Positions 43,228-53,743 are shown, numbered from the stretch's first letter. The stretch is 64,000 nt of DNA from CAZSNH01 sp052388455 (GCA_052388455.1 JBQTIA010000050.1:8923-72922); one strand, 5' to 3'. Numbers and translations: made by a program. Notes: generated by a model not told the origin, from the sequence alone.

Positions 43228-44516
43228 CGGGCATCGCAGTCCTCCCCAAGGCCCCCGCCGCCGCCGGCTGCAAAGAACGCCCGATTCTGCGCGAGCGCGG
43301 CCAGCGCGAGGTCTTCTGCGGACTGACCGGCATCATCTGGCTGCACCGGAAAATTCAGGACGCCTTCTTCCTCGTCGTCGGATCGCGCACCTGCGCCCAT
43401 CTGATCCAGTCCGCCGCCGGGGTGATGATCTTCGCCGAGCCGCGCTTCGCGACCGCCATCATCGACGAGCGCGACCTCGCCGGCCTCGCCGACGCCAACG
43501 AAGAGCTGGACCGTGTGGTGTCGCGGCTGCTCGAACGCCGGCCCGACATCAAGATGCTGTTCCTCGTCGGCTCGTGCCCGTCCGAGGTGATCAAGCTCGA
43601 TCTCTCGCGGGCCGCCCAGCGCTTGTCGAAAGTGCACGCCCCGCGCGTGCGCATCCTCAATTATTCGGGCAGCGGCATCGAGACGACCTTCACGCAGGGC
43701 GAGGATGCCTGTCTCGCGGCGCTGGTTCCCGAGTTGCCGCAGGCCGAGGAAAATGCACCGCGGTCGCTGCTCGTCGCGGGCGCGCTCGCCGACATCGTCG
43801 AGGACCAGTTCCGGCGGCTGTTCGATCAGCTCGGCATCAGCCCGGTGCACTTCCTCCCGCCGCGCCGGTCGAGCGAACTGCCGCCGGTCGGGCCGCATAC
43901 GAAGTTCCTGCTCGCTCAGCCCTTTCTGACGGACACCGCGCGGGCGCTGGAGCAGCGCGGCGCGACGCGGCTCGCCGCTCCGTTCCCGCTCGGCGCCGAG
44001 GGCACCACCGAATGGCTGCGGGCGGCCGCCGACGCCTGGGGCATCCCGGCCGAAACCTTCACGAGGGTGACGGCGCCGGCCGAAGCGCGTGCGCTGACCG
44101 CACTTCAACCGCACAAGTTCCGGCTCGGCGGCAAGCGTATCTTCTTCTTTCCAGACTCGCAGCTCGAAGTGCCGCTCGCGCGCTTCCTGTCGAACGAACT
44201 CGACATGGACCCGGTCGAAGTGGGAACGCCCTATCTCAACCGCCAGCACCTCGCGATGGAGCTGGACCGTCTGCCCGACAGCACTCTGGTCAGCGAAGGC
44301 CAGGACGTCGACCGCCAGCTCGACCGCTGCCGCCAAGCCAAGCCCGACATCGTGGTCTGCGGTCTCGGGCTCGCCAACCCGCTCGAAGCGGAAGGCTTCA
44401 CCACCAAGTGGTCGATCGAGCTGCTGTTCACTCCCGTGCAGGGCTACGACCAGGCGGGCGACCTCGCCGAGCTGTTCTCGCGACCGCTCGTGCGCCGCAC
44501 GCGGCTGGAGGTCTAG
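43224..44516 (+). CDS. bchN: Light-independent protochlorophyllide reductase subunit N
   Basis: 430 residues. The three [4Fe-4S] Cys ligands are kept at 32 (EVFCGLTG), 57 (GSRTCAHLIQSAAG) and 118 (LVGSCPSEV), with the same spacing as Rhodobacter Cys26/51/112. With BchB it forms the NifDK-like catalytic part of DPOR, which reduces ring D of protochlorophyllide. Stop TAG is followed by the bchB ATG after 3 nt, so TAG acts as a normal stop here. Confidence 0.97.
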   Translation: MTGIAVLPKAPAAAGCKERPILRERGQREVFCGLTGIIWLHRKIQDAFFLVVGSRTCAHLIQSAAGVMIFAEPRFATAIIDERDLAGLADANEELDRVVSRLLERRPDIKMLFLVGSCPSEVIKLDLSRAAQRLSKVHAPRVRILNYSGSGIETTFTQGEDACLAALVPELPQAEENAPRSLLVAGALADIVEDQFRRLFDQLGISPVHFLPPRRSSELPPVGPHTKFLLAQPFLTDTARALEQRGATRLAAPFPLGAEGTTEWLRAAADAWGIPAETFTRVTAPAEARALTALQPHKFRLGGKRIFFFPDSQLEVPLARFLSNELDMDPVEVGTPYLNRQHLAMELDRLPDSTLVSEGQDVDRQLDRCRQAKPDIVVCGLGLANPLEAEGFTTKWSIELLFTPVQGYDQAGDLAELFSRPLVRRTRLEV

Positions 44517-44519
44517 GCC

Positions 44520-46145
44520 ATGCAGCTGACGCTTTGGACCTACGAAGGACCACCCCACATCGGCGCCATGCGCATCGCCACCGCCATGGAGGGACTGCAC
44601 TACGTGCTGCACGCGCCGCAGGGCGATACCTACGCCGACCTGCTGTTCACGATGATCGAGCGCCGCTCCAAGCGCCCGCCCGTCACCTACACCACCTTCC
44701 AGGCCCGCGACCTCGGCAGCGACACGGCGGAACTCTTCAAGTCGTCGTGCCGCGATGCCTATGAGCGCTTCAAGCCGGAGGCTCTGCTGGTCGGCGCCTC
44801 GTGCACGGCCGAGCTGATCCAGGACGATCCGGGCGGTCTCGCCCGCGCGCTCAATCTGCCGGTACCCGTCGTGCCCGTCGAATTGCCGGCCTATCAGAAG
44901 AAAGAGAACTGGGGCGCCGCCGAGACGTTCTATCAGCTCGTGCGCGCGTTCGCCGGGCCGAAGGCGCCGCCGCCCGGGACGCCGCGTCCCGCCCGCGAGC
45001 CTGGCCGACGCCCGACCTGCAATCTGCTAGGACCCACCGCCCTCGGCTTCCGCCATCGCGATGATGTCGTGGAAATCACCCGCCTGCTCGCCGACCTCGG
45101 AGTCGACGTGCACATCGTTGCCCCCATGGGCGCCACGCCTTCGGACCTCGCGCGTCTCGGCGAGGCGGATTTCAATGTCGTTCTCTATCCCGAGGTCGCC
45201 CATCAGGCGGCGCAGTGGCTCGTCCGCACGTTCGCCCAGCCGACCGTCAAGACCGTACCGATCGGCGTCACGGCCACGCGCGCCTTTGTGGCGGAGGTCG
45301 CCCAACTCGCCGGCGTCGATGCCTCGCCCGTGCTCGACCGCGAGCGCTCTCGCCTGCCGTGGTACTCGCGCTCGATCGACAGCACCTATCTCACAGGCAA
45401 GCGCGTCTTCATTTTCGCCGACGCGACGCATGCGCTCGCAGCCGCCCGCGTGGCGACCAAGGAGCTCGGCTTCAAGGTCGTCGGGCTCGGCACCTACAGC
45501 CGTGAGTTCGCCCGCGACGTGCGCGAGGCGGCCAAGGAATACGGCGTCGAAGCGCTGATCACCGATGACTATCTGGAAGTCGAGGAGAAGGTTCAGGAAG
45601 CGCATCCAGAGCTGGTGCTCGGCACGCAGATGGAGCGCCACATCGCCAAGCGCCTCGGCATTCCCTGCGCCGTGATCTCCTCGCCCATCCACGTGCAGGA
45701 CTTCCCCGCCCGCTATTCGCCGCAGATGGGGTTCGAAGGCGCCAACGCTCTGTTCGACACCTGGGTGCACCCGCTGATGATGGGTCTCGAAGAGCACCTG
45801 CTCGGCATGTTCCGCGAGGATTTCGAATTCCACGACGGCGCCGCACCGTCTCACCTCGGCAAGGCCGCGCAACCGAAAGCCGAAGCTAAGGCGAAACCAA
45901 AGCCGATCATCCCGGAACCTGTCGCGGCGTCGGCGCCGATTGAACTGCCACAGTCTCACAAGTCAACGCCGACCGCTGCGGCCGGCACCATCTGGGCCGC
46001 CGAGGCCGAGAAGGAGCTTTCTAAGATCCCGTTCTTTGTCCGCGGTAAAGCGCGGCGGAATACCGAGCGCTTCGCCAACGAGCGCGGCATCGGAACCATC
46101 ACCCTCGAGACCCTGTACGATGCAAAAGCGCATTTCAGCCGCTGA
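44520..46145 (+). CDS. bchB: Light-independent protochlorophyllide reductase subunit B
   Basis: 541 residues. The unusual aspartate cluster ligand is in place (Asp36 in APQGDTYADLLF). Other blocks: VGASCTAELIQDDPGG and AVISSPIHVQDFPARYSPQMG. A Lys/Pro/Ala-rich linker (about 440-475) joins the core to a C-terminal domain (WAAEAEKELSKIPFFVRGKAR) typical of BchB. Its last 26 nt overlap the bchH start. Confidence 0.97.
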   Translation: MQLTLWTYEGPPHIGAMRIATAMEGLHYVLHAPQGDTYADLLFTMIERRSKRPPVTYTTFQARDLGSDTAELFKSSCRDAYERFKPEALLVGASCTAELIQDDPGGLARALNLPVPVVPVELPAYQKKENWGAAETFYQLVRAFAGPKAPPPGTPRPAREPGRRPTCNLLGPTALGFRHRDDVVEITRLLADLGVDVHIVAPMGATPSDLARLGEADFNVVLYPEVAHQAAQWLVRTFAQPTVKTVPIGVTATRAFVAEVAQLAGVDASPVLDRERSRLPWYSRSIDSTYLTGKRVFIFADATHALAAARVATKELGFKVVGLGTYSREFARDVREAAKEYGVEALITDDYLEVEEKVQEAHPELVLGTQMERHIAKRLGIPCAVISSPIHVQDFPARYSPQMGFEGANALFDTWVHPLMMGLEEHLLGMFREDFEFHDGAAPSHLGKAAQPKAEAKAKPKPIIPEPVAASAPIELPQSHKSTPTAAAGTIWAAEAEKELSKIPFFVRGKARRNTERFANERGIGTITLETLYDAKAHFSR

Positions 46146-49100
46146 GGCGACGCCTGTACGCGTCGTCGTCGTGACGCTCGACAGCCATCTGGCGGGCGCG
46201 GCCGAGCAGGCGCGCAGCGAACTCGAGCGCGCCATCCCCGGCCTGCGCCTCTCACTCCACGCCGCCGCCGAATGGGCCCACGATCCGGGAGCGCTGGAAC
46301 GCTGCCGCGCCGATATCTCCAGCGGGGACATCATCCTCGCCAACATGCTGTTCATGGAGGAGCACATCCAGCCGGTGCTGGGGGATCTCCAGGCCCGGCG
46401 GGACAAGTGCGACGCGATGATCGGCTCCATGTCGGCCGGCGAAGTCATCCGCCTGACACGGCTCGGCGGCTTCAAGATGGATGGCTCGCAGGGTGGCGCC
46501 ATGGCGCTGCTGAAGCGGCTGCGCGGTGGCGCCAAGAAGGAAAGTCCCTCCGCTGCCTCCGGCGCCAGCCAGATGGCCATGCTGCGGCGGATCCCAAAGA
46601 TCCTGCGCTTCATTCCCGGCACCGCCCAGGACGTGCGTGCCTATTTCCTGACCCTGCAATACTGGCTCGCGGGCTCGGAAGAGAACTTCGCCAACATGGT
46701 CCGCTTCCTGGTGGACCGCTACGCCGACGGACCGCGCCGGCATCTGCGCGGAAATGTCCGTTCGAAGCCGCCGGCGATCTACCCGGATGTCGGCGTCTAC
46801 CATCCGCGCCTTCCCGGCCGCGTCGGCGAAGATGCACGAGCGCTCCCGAGGCCTCCGAGCGGTCCCATCAATGGCACGGTCGGGCTGCTGATCATGCGAT
46901 CCTACGTGCTGGCCAACAACAGCGCGCACTATGACGGCGTGATCGCCGCGCTCGAAGCGCGGGGGCTCAGCGTCGTGCCGGCCTTCGCCACCGGCCTCGA
47001 TGCGCGTCCGGCGATCGACAAGTATTTCGTCACCGACGGCCGCGCGACGGTGGATGCCATCGTCTCCCTCACAGGGTTCTCGCTGGTCGGAGGCCCTGCC
47101 TACAACGACTCCAAGGCGGCCGCAGAGGTGCTTTCGAAGCTCGACGTACCCTATGTCGCCGCCCACGCCGTTGAATTCCAGACCATCGAGCAGTGGTCGG
47201 CGTCCGACCGTGGCCTGATGCCCGTCGAAGCGACCATGATGGTCGCCATTCCAGAGCTCGACGGCTCGACCGGACCGATGGTGTTCGGCGGTCGCTCCGA
47301 GGAAGCCGGCGGCGCCCGCAACATGCATGCCGTGACCGAGCGCGCGCACATGCTGGCGGCCCGCGTGGCGCGGCTCGTCAAGCTGCGCCGGACCGAGCGC
47401 GCCAACCGCAAGCTCGCCATCGTGCTGTTCAGCTTCCCGCCCAATGCCGGCTCCATCGGCACGGCGGCGTTCCTCTCGGTGTTCGAATCCCTGCACCGCA
47501 CGCTGAAGGGCCTGGCCAAGGCTGGCTATTCCGTCGAGGTGCCGGAAAGCGTCGACGCCCTGCGCGACCGCCTTCTCAAGGGCAATGCGCAGCGCTTCGG
47601 CACCTCGGCCAACGTCCACACCCGCATTCCCGTCGACACGCATGTGCGCCGCCAGCGCTGGCTGAAGGAGATCGAGACCCAGTGGGGGCCGGCGCCCGGC
47701 CGCCAGCAGAGCGACGGCCAGTCGATTTTCGTGCTCGGAGCCGAGTTCGGCAACGTCCTCGTCGGCGTGCAGCCGGCCTTCGGCTACGAAGGTGACCCGA
47801 TGCGGCTGCTGTTCGAAAAGGGCTTCGCGCCGACGCACGCGTTCGCCGCGTTCTACCGCTACCTGAGCGAGGACTACGGCGCCAACGCCGTGCTGCACTT
47901 CGGCACTCACGGCGCGCTCGAATTCATGCCCGGCAAGCAGGCCGGCCTTTCGGGCGACTGCTGGCCCGACAGGCTGATCGGCGATCTGCCGAACTTCTAT
48001 CTCTACGCCGCCAACAACCCGTCCGAAGGCACCATCGCCAAGCGGCGCGCGGCGGCGACCCTGGTCAGCTACCTGACGCCGCCCGTCGCCCACGCCGGGC
48101 TGTATCGCGGCCTGACCGATCTCAAGACCTCGCTCGAACGATGGCGTGCGCTGGAACCCGAAGCGGACGCCGACCGCGCGGCGATGATGACGATCGTTCA
48201 GGCGCAGGCGGCTGCCGTCAATCTCGCGCCGGCCGAGCCGCTCTGGACCCCGCACGAGGCCGTCACGCGCACCGACGAGCTGTGGTCGAAGGTTCTGGAA
48301 CTCGAGTACACGCTGATCCCGCACGGCCTGCACGTGATCGGCGAGCCGATGTCGGTTGCCGAACGCGCCGACATGCTGGTCGCGGCGGCCGAAGCCACGC
48401 ACGGCCTGAAGCTCGATGCGGCCCTCGCCGAGACCATCGCCGCCGGCGCCGCACCCTCCGATCTCGTGCGTACGCCCGAGGGCACGACCATCGATGCGGA
48501 AATTCTCGACAGCCTCGCCGCGATGAACCGGCTGCTCTCGGCCGACCACGAGTTGCCCTCGCTCATCCACGCCCTCGACGGCACGTTCGTCAGCCCCGCG
48601 CCGAGCGGCGACCTGATCCGCACGCCGGCCATCCTTCCAACCGGCCGCAACCTGCACGGCTTCGACCCGTTCCGCATCCCGAGCGCCTTCGCCGTCGCCG
48701 ACGGCGCGCGCCAGACCGAGCGGCTGCTGGCCCGCCACAAGGCCGACGGTCACGGCTTGCCCGAGAGCGTCGCCCTCGTGCTCTGGGGCACCGACAATCT
48801 GAAATCCGAAGGCGGGCCGATCGCCCAGGTGCTGGCGATGCTCGGCGCGAAGCCGCGCTTCGACAGCTACGGACGGCTGTGCGGCGCCGCGCTCGTGCCG
48901 CTCGCCGAGCTCGGCCGGCCGCGCATCGACACCGTCGTCACGCTCTCCGGCATCTTCCGAGATCTCCTGCCTCTGCAGACCAAGCTGCTGGCCGAAGCCG
49001 CCTTCCTCGCCGCCTCGGCCGACGAGCCGCTCGATCAGAACTTCGTCCGCAAGCACGCGCTCGCCTACATGGCGCAGAACAATTGCGACCTCGAAACGGC

Positions 49101-49836
49101 ATCTCTGCGCGTGTTCTCGAACGCCGACGGCGCCTACGGCTCGAACGTCAACCAGCTCATCGAAGCGGGAAGCTGGGCCGACGAGGACGAGCTGGCCGAG
49201 ACCTACACGCGCAGGAAGAGCTTCGCCTACGGCCGCAATGGACAGCCGGAGCAGCAATCCGCACTGCTCCAGAGCATGCTGTCGACCGTCAAGCTCACCT
49301 ACCAGAACCTCGAATCCGTCGAGGTCGGCATCACCACCATCGACCACTATTTCGATACGCTCGGCGGCATCAGCCGGGCGGTCAAGCGCGTGCAGGGCGA
49401 CGCGGTGCCGGTCTACATCGGCGACCAGACGCGCGGGGAAGGTCTCGTGCGCACGCTCTCCGAGCAGGTGGCACTCGAAACCCGCACGCGGGCTCTCAAT
49501 CCCAAGTGGTACGAGAGCATGCTCAAGCACGGCTACGAAGGCGTCCGCAACATCGAGGCGCACGTCACCAACACGCTCGGCTGGTCGGCGACAACGGGCC
49601 AGGTCGCGCCCTGGGTCTACCACCAGCTGACCGAGACCTACGTGCTCGACGCCGAGATGCGCGAGCGCCTCGCCGCTCTCAATCCGACCGCTTCGGCCAA
49701 AGTCGCCAACCGGCTGCTCGAGGCGCACGAGCGCAAATACTGGACGCCTGACCCGAGCGTGCTCGAAGCGCTGCGCCGGGCCGGCGAAGATCTCGAAGAC
49801 AGACTTGAAGGCATTGGTGTGGAGGCCGCAGCATGA
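46120..49836 (+). CDS. bchH: Magnesium chelatase subunit H
   Basis: 1238 residues from the ATG at 46120 (MQKRISAAEATPVRVVVVTL). Blocks include LGAEFGNVLVGVQPAFGYEGD, AVLHFGTHGALEFMPGKQAG and YLYAANNPSEGTIAKRRAAA. It binds protoporphyrin IX and Mg and, with BchI and BchD encoded elsewhere in the window, makes Mg-protoporphyrin IX; it also hands substrate to BchM. The 3' end overlaps bchL (ATGA). No frame breaks over its full length. Confidence 0.97.
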   Translation: MQKRISAAEATPVRVVVVTLDSHLAGAAEQARSELERAIPGLRLSLHAAAEWAHDPGALERCRADISSGDIILANMLFMEEHIQPVLGDLQARRDKCDAMIGSMSAGEVIRLTRLGGFKMDGSQGGAMALLKRLRGGAKKESPSAASGASQMAMLRRIPKILRFIPGTAQDVRAYFLTLQYWLAGSEENFANMVRFLVDRYADGPRRHLRGNVRSKPPAIYPDVGVYHPRLPGRVGEDARALPRPPSGPINGTVGLLIMRSYVLANNSAHYDGVIAALEARGLSVVPAFATGLDARPAIDKYFVTDGRATVDAIVSLTGFSLVGGPAYNDSKAAAEVLSKLDVPYVAAHAVEFQTIEQWSASDRGLMPVEATMMVAIPELDGSTGPMVFGGRSEEAGGARNMHAVTERAHMLAARVARLVKLRRTERANRKLAIVLFSFPPNAGSIGTAAFLSVFESLHRTLKGLAKAGYSVEVPESVDALRDRLLKGNAQRFGTSANVHTRIPVDTHVRRQRWLKEIETQWGPAPGRQQSDGQSIFVLGAEFGNVLVGVQPAFGYEGDPMRLLFEKGFAPTHAFAAFYRYLSEDYGANAVLHFGTHGALEFMPGKQAGLSGDCWPDRLIGDLPNFYLYAANNPSEGTIAKRRAAATLVSYLTPPVAHAGLYRGLTDLKTSLERWRALEPEADADRAAMMTIVQAQAAAVNLAPAEPLWTPHEAVTRTDELWSKVLELEYTLIPHGLHVIGEPMSVAERADMLVAAAEATHGLKLDAALAETIAAGAAPSDLVRTPEGTTIDAEILDSLAAMNRLLSADHELPSLIHALDGTFVSPAPSGDLIRTPAILPTGRNLHGFDPFRIPSAFAVADGARQTERLLARHKADGHGLPESVALVLWGTDNLKSEGGPIAQVLAMLGAKPRFDSYGRLCGAALVPLAELGRPRIDTVVTLSGIFRDLLPLQTKLLAEAAFLAASADEPLDQNFVRKHALAYMAQNNCDLETASLRVFSNADGAYGSNVNQLIEAGSWADEDELAETYTRRKSFAYGRNGQPEQQSALLQSMLSTVKLTYQNLESVEVGITTIDHYFDTLGGISRAVKRVQGDAVPVYIGDQTRGEGLVRTLSEQVALETRTRALNPKWYESMLKHGYEGVRNIEAHVTNTLGWSATTGQVAPWVYHQLTETYVLDAEMRERLAALNPTASAKVANRLLEAHERKYWTPDPSVLEALRRAGEDLEDRLEGIGVEAAA

Positions 49837-50744
49837 CCAGTCTCACTCTCGAAAGACCGGGAGCCCGCCCCATGCCGAAGCGCGGCGACGGCGACGGCAG
49901 CGTGCAGGTGCATTCCGACAGCCGCATCGACGTCGGCAAGGCGAAGGTGTTCGCGGTCTACGGCAAGGGCGGCATCGGCAAGAGCACGACCTCGTCGAAC
50001 CTTTCGGTCGCCTTCTCGAAGCTCGGCAAGCGCGTCTTGCAGATCGGCTGCGACCCGAAGCACGATTCGACCTTCACGCTGACCAAGAAGCTCATGCCGA
50101 CCGTCATCGACGTTCTGGAGCAGGTCGACTTCCACAGCGAGGCGCTGCGCGTCGAGGACTTCGTTTTCGAAGGCTACAACGGCGTCATGTGCGTCGAGGC
50201 CGGCGGACCGCCGGCCGGAACGGGGTGCGGAGGATACGTCGTCGGCCAAACGGTGAAGCTGCTTAAAGAGCACCACCTGCTGGAAGACACCGATGTCGTG
50301 ATCTTCGACGTGCTCGGCGACGTGGTCTGCGGCGGCTTCGCCTCGCCGCTCCAGCATGCCGAGCGCGGCCTCATCGTCACCGCCAACGACTTCGACAGCA
50401 TCTTCGCCATGAACCGCATCGTGGCGGCGATCCAGGCCAAGTCGAAAAATTATCAGGTGCGCTTGGGCGGCGTGATCGCCAATCGAAGCGCCGGAACCGA
50501 TCAGATCGACCGCTTCAACGATGTCGTCGGCCTGAAGCGCCTTGCCCACTTCCCCGATCTCGACGTCATCCGCCGCAGCCGCCTCAAGAAGGCGACGCTT
50601 TTCGAAATGGAGCCCTCGCCGGAACTGGAAGCGGTGCAGAACGAATATCTGCAACTGGCCGCGAAACTCTGGGCTGGAGCCGAGCCGCTCGAAGCCAAGC
50701 CGATGAAGGATCGCGAGATCTTCGACTTCCTGGGATACGACTGA
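49833..50744 (+). CDS. bchL: Light-independent protochlorophyllide reductase iron-sulfur ATP-binding protein
   Basis: 303 residues. NifH-like: Walker A VYGKGGIGKSTTSSN, bridging-cluster Cys in AGTGCGGYVVGQT and LGDVVCGGFASPLQ. Delivers ATP-driven electrons to BchNB. Unlike its paralogue bchX in this window it has an intact frame. It overlaps both neighbours by 1-4 nt. Confidence 0.97.
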   Translation: MTSLTLERPGARPMPKRGDGDGSVQVHSDSRIDVGKAKVFAVYGKGGIGKSTTSSNLSVAFSKLGKRVLQIGCDPKHDSTFTLTKKLMPTVIDVLEQVDFHSEALRVEDFVFEGYNGVMCVEAGGPPAGTGCGGYVVGQTVKLLKEHHLLEDTDVVIFDVLGDVVCGGFASPLQHAERGLIVTANDFDSIFAMNRIVAAIQAKSKNYQVRLGGVIANRSAGTDQIDRFNDVVGLKRLAHFPDLDVIRRSRLKKATLFEMEPSPELEAVQNEYLQLAAKLWAGAEPLEAKPMKDREIFDFLGYD

Positions 50745-51466
50745 TGCACACCCTCTCCTACAGCCGACGCCGCAGTGAGCTGCGCACCTACTTCGACCGC
50801 ACCGCGGCCGATGCCTGGAAGCGGCTGACCTCCGATGCGAAGGTCTCGCGCATCCGCGCCACGGTGCGGGCCGGGCGCGACCGGATGCGTTCGACGCTGC
50901 TCGACTGGCTGCCGGAGGACATGACGGGCCTGCGCATTCTCGATGCCGGCTGCGGCACGGGGGCCTTCGCCGTCGAAGCCGTGCGTCGCGGTGCGAATGT
51001 CGTCGCCATCGATCTGGCCGGCACGCTCGTCGATCTGGCGCGCGAGCGCTCGCGAGAGCTGCTTAGAGCCGATGCGAGCGGCTCACTCCACGGCACCCTC
51101 GAATTCCGTGTCGGCGACATGCTCGATCCCGGCCTCGGCCGCTTCGATCACATCGTCGCCATGGACAGCCTCATTCACTACCAGACGTCCGACATGGTCG
51201 CCATGGTCGGACGGCTCGCCGATCGCTCGGAGAGATCGATCCTTTTTACGTTCGCTCCCCGGACGCCGGCTCTGTCGATGATGCCTGCGGTCGGTCGCTT
51301 CTTCCCCAGATCGGACCGTGCACCGGCCATCGAGCCGGTCGACGCCGGTGCTCTGCACCGGGGTCTCTCGGCAGAGCCGGCACTTACGGACTGGCGGCTC
51401 GGCCGATCGCTGCGAGTCGACAGCTATTTCTATACCTCGCAGGCCCAGGAAGTATCGAGGACGTGA
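50744..51466 (+). CDS. bchM: Magnesium-protoporphyrin O-methyltransferase
   Basis: 240 residues. SAM-binding site ILDAGCGTGAFAVEAVRRGANVVAIDL and a C-terminal SYFYTSQAQEVSRT typical of BchM. Methylates the C13 propionate of Mg-protoporphyrin IX, making the AcsF substrate. Start shares TGATG with the bchL stop. Confidence 0.96.
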   Translation: MHTLSYSRRRSELRTYFDRTAADAWKRLTSDAKVSRIRATVRAGRDRMRSTLLDWLPEDMTGLRILDAGCGTGAFAVEAVRRGANVVAIDLAGTLVDLARERSRELLRADASGSLHGTLEFRVGDMLDPGLGRFDHIVAMDSLIHYQTSDMVAMVGRLADRSERSILFTFAPRTPALSMMPAVGRFFPRSDRAPAIEPVDAGALHRGLSAEPALTDWRLGRSLRVDSYFYTSQAQEVSRT

Positions 51467-51494
51467 CAAGGACAATCCAGGAGCCCGCGCGCGA

Positions 51495-52943
51495 ATGAAG
51501 GCGCTGAACGACAGGATGGCACGGGCGTGGTCGGGGCTGAGTCCCCGCTACCTGCCGTTCGCCGACGCGGCGACGGCGGAGCTGCCGATGTCGCGCCTGC
51601 TGCGCCTGTCGCTGTTCCAGGTTTCGGTGGCCATGGCCGTGGTGCTGCTCAACGGCACGCTGAACCGCGTCATGATCATCGAGCTCGGCGTGCCGAGCTT
51701 CGTCGTGGCGACCATGGTCTCGCTGCCGCTGCTGTTCGCGCCGGCCAGGGCGCTGATCGGCTTCAAATCCGACACCCACCGCTCGTTCATCGGCTGGCGG
51801 CGCGTGCCCTACATCTGGATCGGCTCGCTGCTGCAGTTCGGCGGCCTCGCCATCATGCCGTTCGCGCTCATCCTGCTGTCGGGCGACACGCAGGGACCGG
51901 CGTGGATCGGGATGGCCGGCGCCGCCCTCGCCTTCCTGCTCGTAGGCGCGGGGCTGCACACCACGCAGACCGCCGGGCTCGCGCTTGCGACCGACCTCGC
52001 CGCGCCGGAGAAGCGGCCGCGCGTCGTCGCCTTCCTTTATGTCATGCTGCTCGTCGGCATGGTGGCGAGTTCGCTCGTCTTCGGCTGGCTGCTTTCCAAC
52101 TTCAGCCAGATCCGCCTGATCCAGATCATCCAGGGCGCGGCCGTCGTCACTGTGGCGCTCAATATCGTCGCCATGTGGAAGCAGGAAGCGCGCCGGCCGA
52201 ACACCGGGGAAGCGGCCCGCCAGACGCCCTCGTTCCGCGAGGCCCTCGACGGTCTCCGTAACGGCGACCGCTGGAGCCGGGCGCTGCTCGCAACCGGTCT
52301 CGGCACCGCCGCCTTCAGTATGCAGGACATCCTGCTCGAACCCTATGGCGGCGAGGTGCTGCACCTCTCGGTCGGCGCAACCACGGCGCTCACCGGGCTG
52401 CTGGCGCTCGGCACGCTCGCCGGCTTCGTGCTGGCGGCCCGCCTGCTCGAACAGGGCCAGGACCCGTTCCGCCTCGCCGGCTACGGGGCGCTGGCCGGCC
52501 TCATCGCCTTCCCGGCCGTCATCTTCGCGGCACCGGCCGACTCCGCGCTGTTGTTCCGCATCGGCACGATGATCATCGGCTTCGGCGCCGGCCTCTTCGC
52601 CATCGGTACACTGACGGCGGCCATGAACATGGCCAAGAGCGGCCAGAGCGGCCTCGCGCTCGGCGCCTGGGGTGCGGTTCAGGCGACGGCCGCGGGCCTC
52701 GCCATCGCCTTCGGCGGCATCGTCCGCGATCTCGTGCCGCAACTCGCATCCGACGGCACCCTCGGCCCGGCGTTCGCCAATCCGGCCGCCGGCTACACCG
52801 TCGTCTACCACTTTGAAATCCTGCTGCTGTTCTGCACGCTGGCGGTCATCGGACCGCTGGTGAGGCCAGCCGCAGGCACGTCCACCGCCCAAGACCACCA
52901 GACACTCGAAGCGAAGTTCGGACTGGCCGAATTCCCCGGCTAG
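51495..52943 (+). CDS. lhaA: LhaA, PucC-family light-harvesting complex assembly protein
   Basis: 482 residues from the ATG at 51495; in-frame extension back to 51318 lies in bchM and is rejected. Twelve membrane helices; NGTLNRVMIIELGVPSFVVA, KSDTHRSFIGWRRVPYIW and FSMQDILLEPYGGEVL are family hallmarks. Needed for LH1 assembly in Rhodobacter. It lies between bchM and puhA, the standard LhaA position. Confidence 0.94.
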   Translation: MKALNDRMARAWSGLSPRYLPFADAATAELPMSRLLRLSLFQVSVAMAVVLLNGTLNRVMIIELGVPSFVVATMVSLPLLFAPARALIGFKSDTHRSFIGWRRVPYIWIGSLLQFGGLAIMPFALILLSGDTQGPAWIGMAGAALAFLLVGAGLHTTQTAGLALATDLAAPEKRPRVVAFLYVMLLVGMVASSLVFGWLLSNFSQIRLIQIIQGAAVVTVALNIVAMWKQEARRPNTGEAARQTPSFREALDGLRNGDRWSRALLATGLGTAAFSMQDILLEPYGGEVLHLSVGATTALTGLLALGTLAGFVLAARLLEQGQDPFRLAGYGALAGLIAFPAVIFAAPADSALLFRIGTMIIGFGAGLFAIGTLTAAMNMAKSGQSGLALGAWGAVQATAAGLAIAFGGIVRDLVPQLASDGTLGPAFANPAAGYTVVYHFEILLLFCTLAVIGPLVRPAAGTSTAQDHQTLEAKFGLAEFPG

Positions 52944-52966
52944 CATCCTGATCCACGGAGGCAGAC

Positions 52967-53743
52967 ATGAAACTCGGAAATATCACAAGCTACATCGACG
53001 TGGCGCAGGTCACGCTTTACGTTTTCTGGGTCTTCTTCGCCGGCCTCCTGTTCTATCTGCGACGTGAGGATCGCCGCGAAGGCTATCCGCTGTTCTCAGA
53101 GCCGTCGAACACCTACAAGACCGCCGACCTGATGTTCATCCCGCCGCCGAAGGTGTTCCGCCTTCCGCAGGGCGGCACCGCCATGGCGCCGAACGGAAAG
53201 CCCGACACGCGGCCCATCAAGGCGGAAAAGATCGGAGCCTGGCCGGGCGCCCCCCTGCATCCGACCGGCGACCCGATGCTGGCCGGCGTCGGTCCGGGCT
53301 CGCATGCCGAACGCGCGAATGCGCCGGACATCACCATCGACGGACACCCGCGCATCGCACCGATGCGCATCGCCACCGGCTACGCCATCGAGAAGCGCGA
53401 TCCCGATCCGCGAGGCATGGCGCTCATCGGGGCCGACGGCCGCAGCGCCGGTACCATCCGTGACATCTGGGTGGATCGCTCCGAGACCATCATCCGCTAC
53501 CTCGAAGCCGAGATCGCCGCTCAGGGCGGCAACCGCCGCATCCTGGTGCCGATGACGTTCTGCAAGGTCGACGGGCGGCGTAAGCAGGTCAAGGTCGCAG
53601 CCATCCGCTCCAGCCAGTTCGGCGCCGTGCCGGCCACCGCCAGCCCCGATCAGGTGACCAAGCTGGAAGAGGACAAGGTCTGCGCCTATTATGGTGCCGG
53701 CACTCTGTATTCGGATCCTCGCAGAACGGAGTCGCAGTTGTGA
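52967..53743 (+). CDS. puhA: Photosynthetic reaction centre H subunit
   Basis: 258 residues, GGAGGCAGAC before the ATG. One N-terminal membrane helix (IDVAQVTLYVFWVFFAGLLFYLRREDRREGYPL), then a cytoplasmic PRC-barrel domain (about 140-215; DGRSAGTIRDIWVDRSET). Caps the L/M core and controls proton transfer to QB. Start of the puhABC block; overlaps puhB by 4 nt. Confidence 0.97.
   Translation: MKLGNITSYIDVAQVTLYVFWVFFAGLLFYLRREDRREGYPLFSEPSNTYKTADLMFIPPPKVFRLPQGGTAMAPNGKPDTRPIKAEKIGAWPGAPLHPTGDPMLAGVGPGSHAERANAPDITIDGHPRIAPMRIATGYAIEKRDPDPRGMALIGADGRSAGTIRDIWVDRSETIIRYLEAEIAAQGGNRRILVPMTFCKVDGRRKQVKVAAIRSSQFGAVPATASPDQVTKLEEDKVCAYYGAGTLYSDPRRTESQL

Noticed and set aside
46252..49728. 1158-codon (-) ORF opposite bchH
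   Set aside because: Shadow of bchH caused by high GC at third positions; no domains and no ribosome site.
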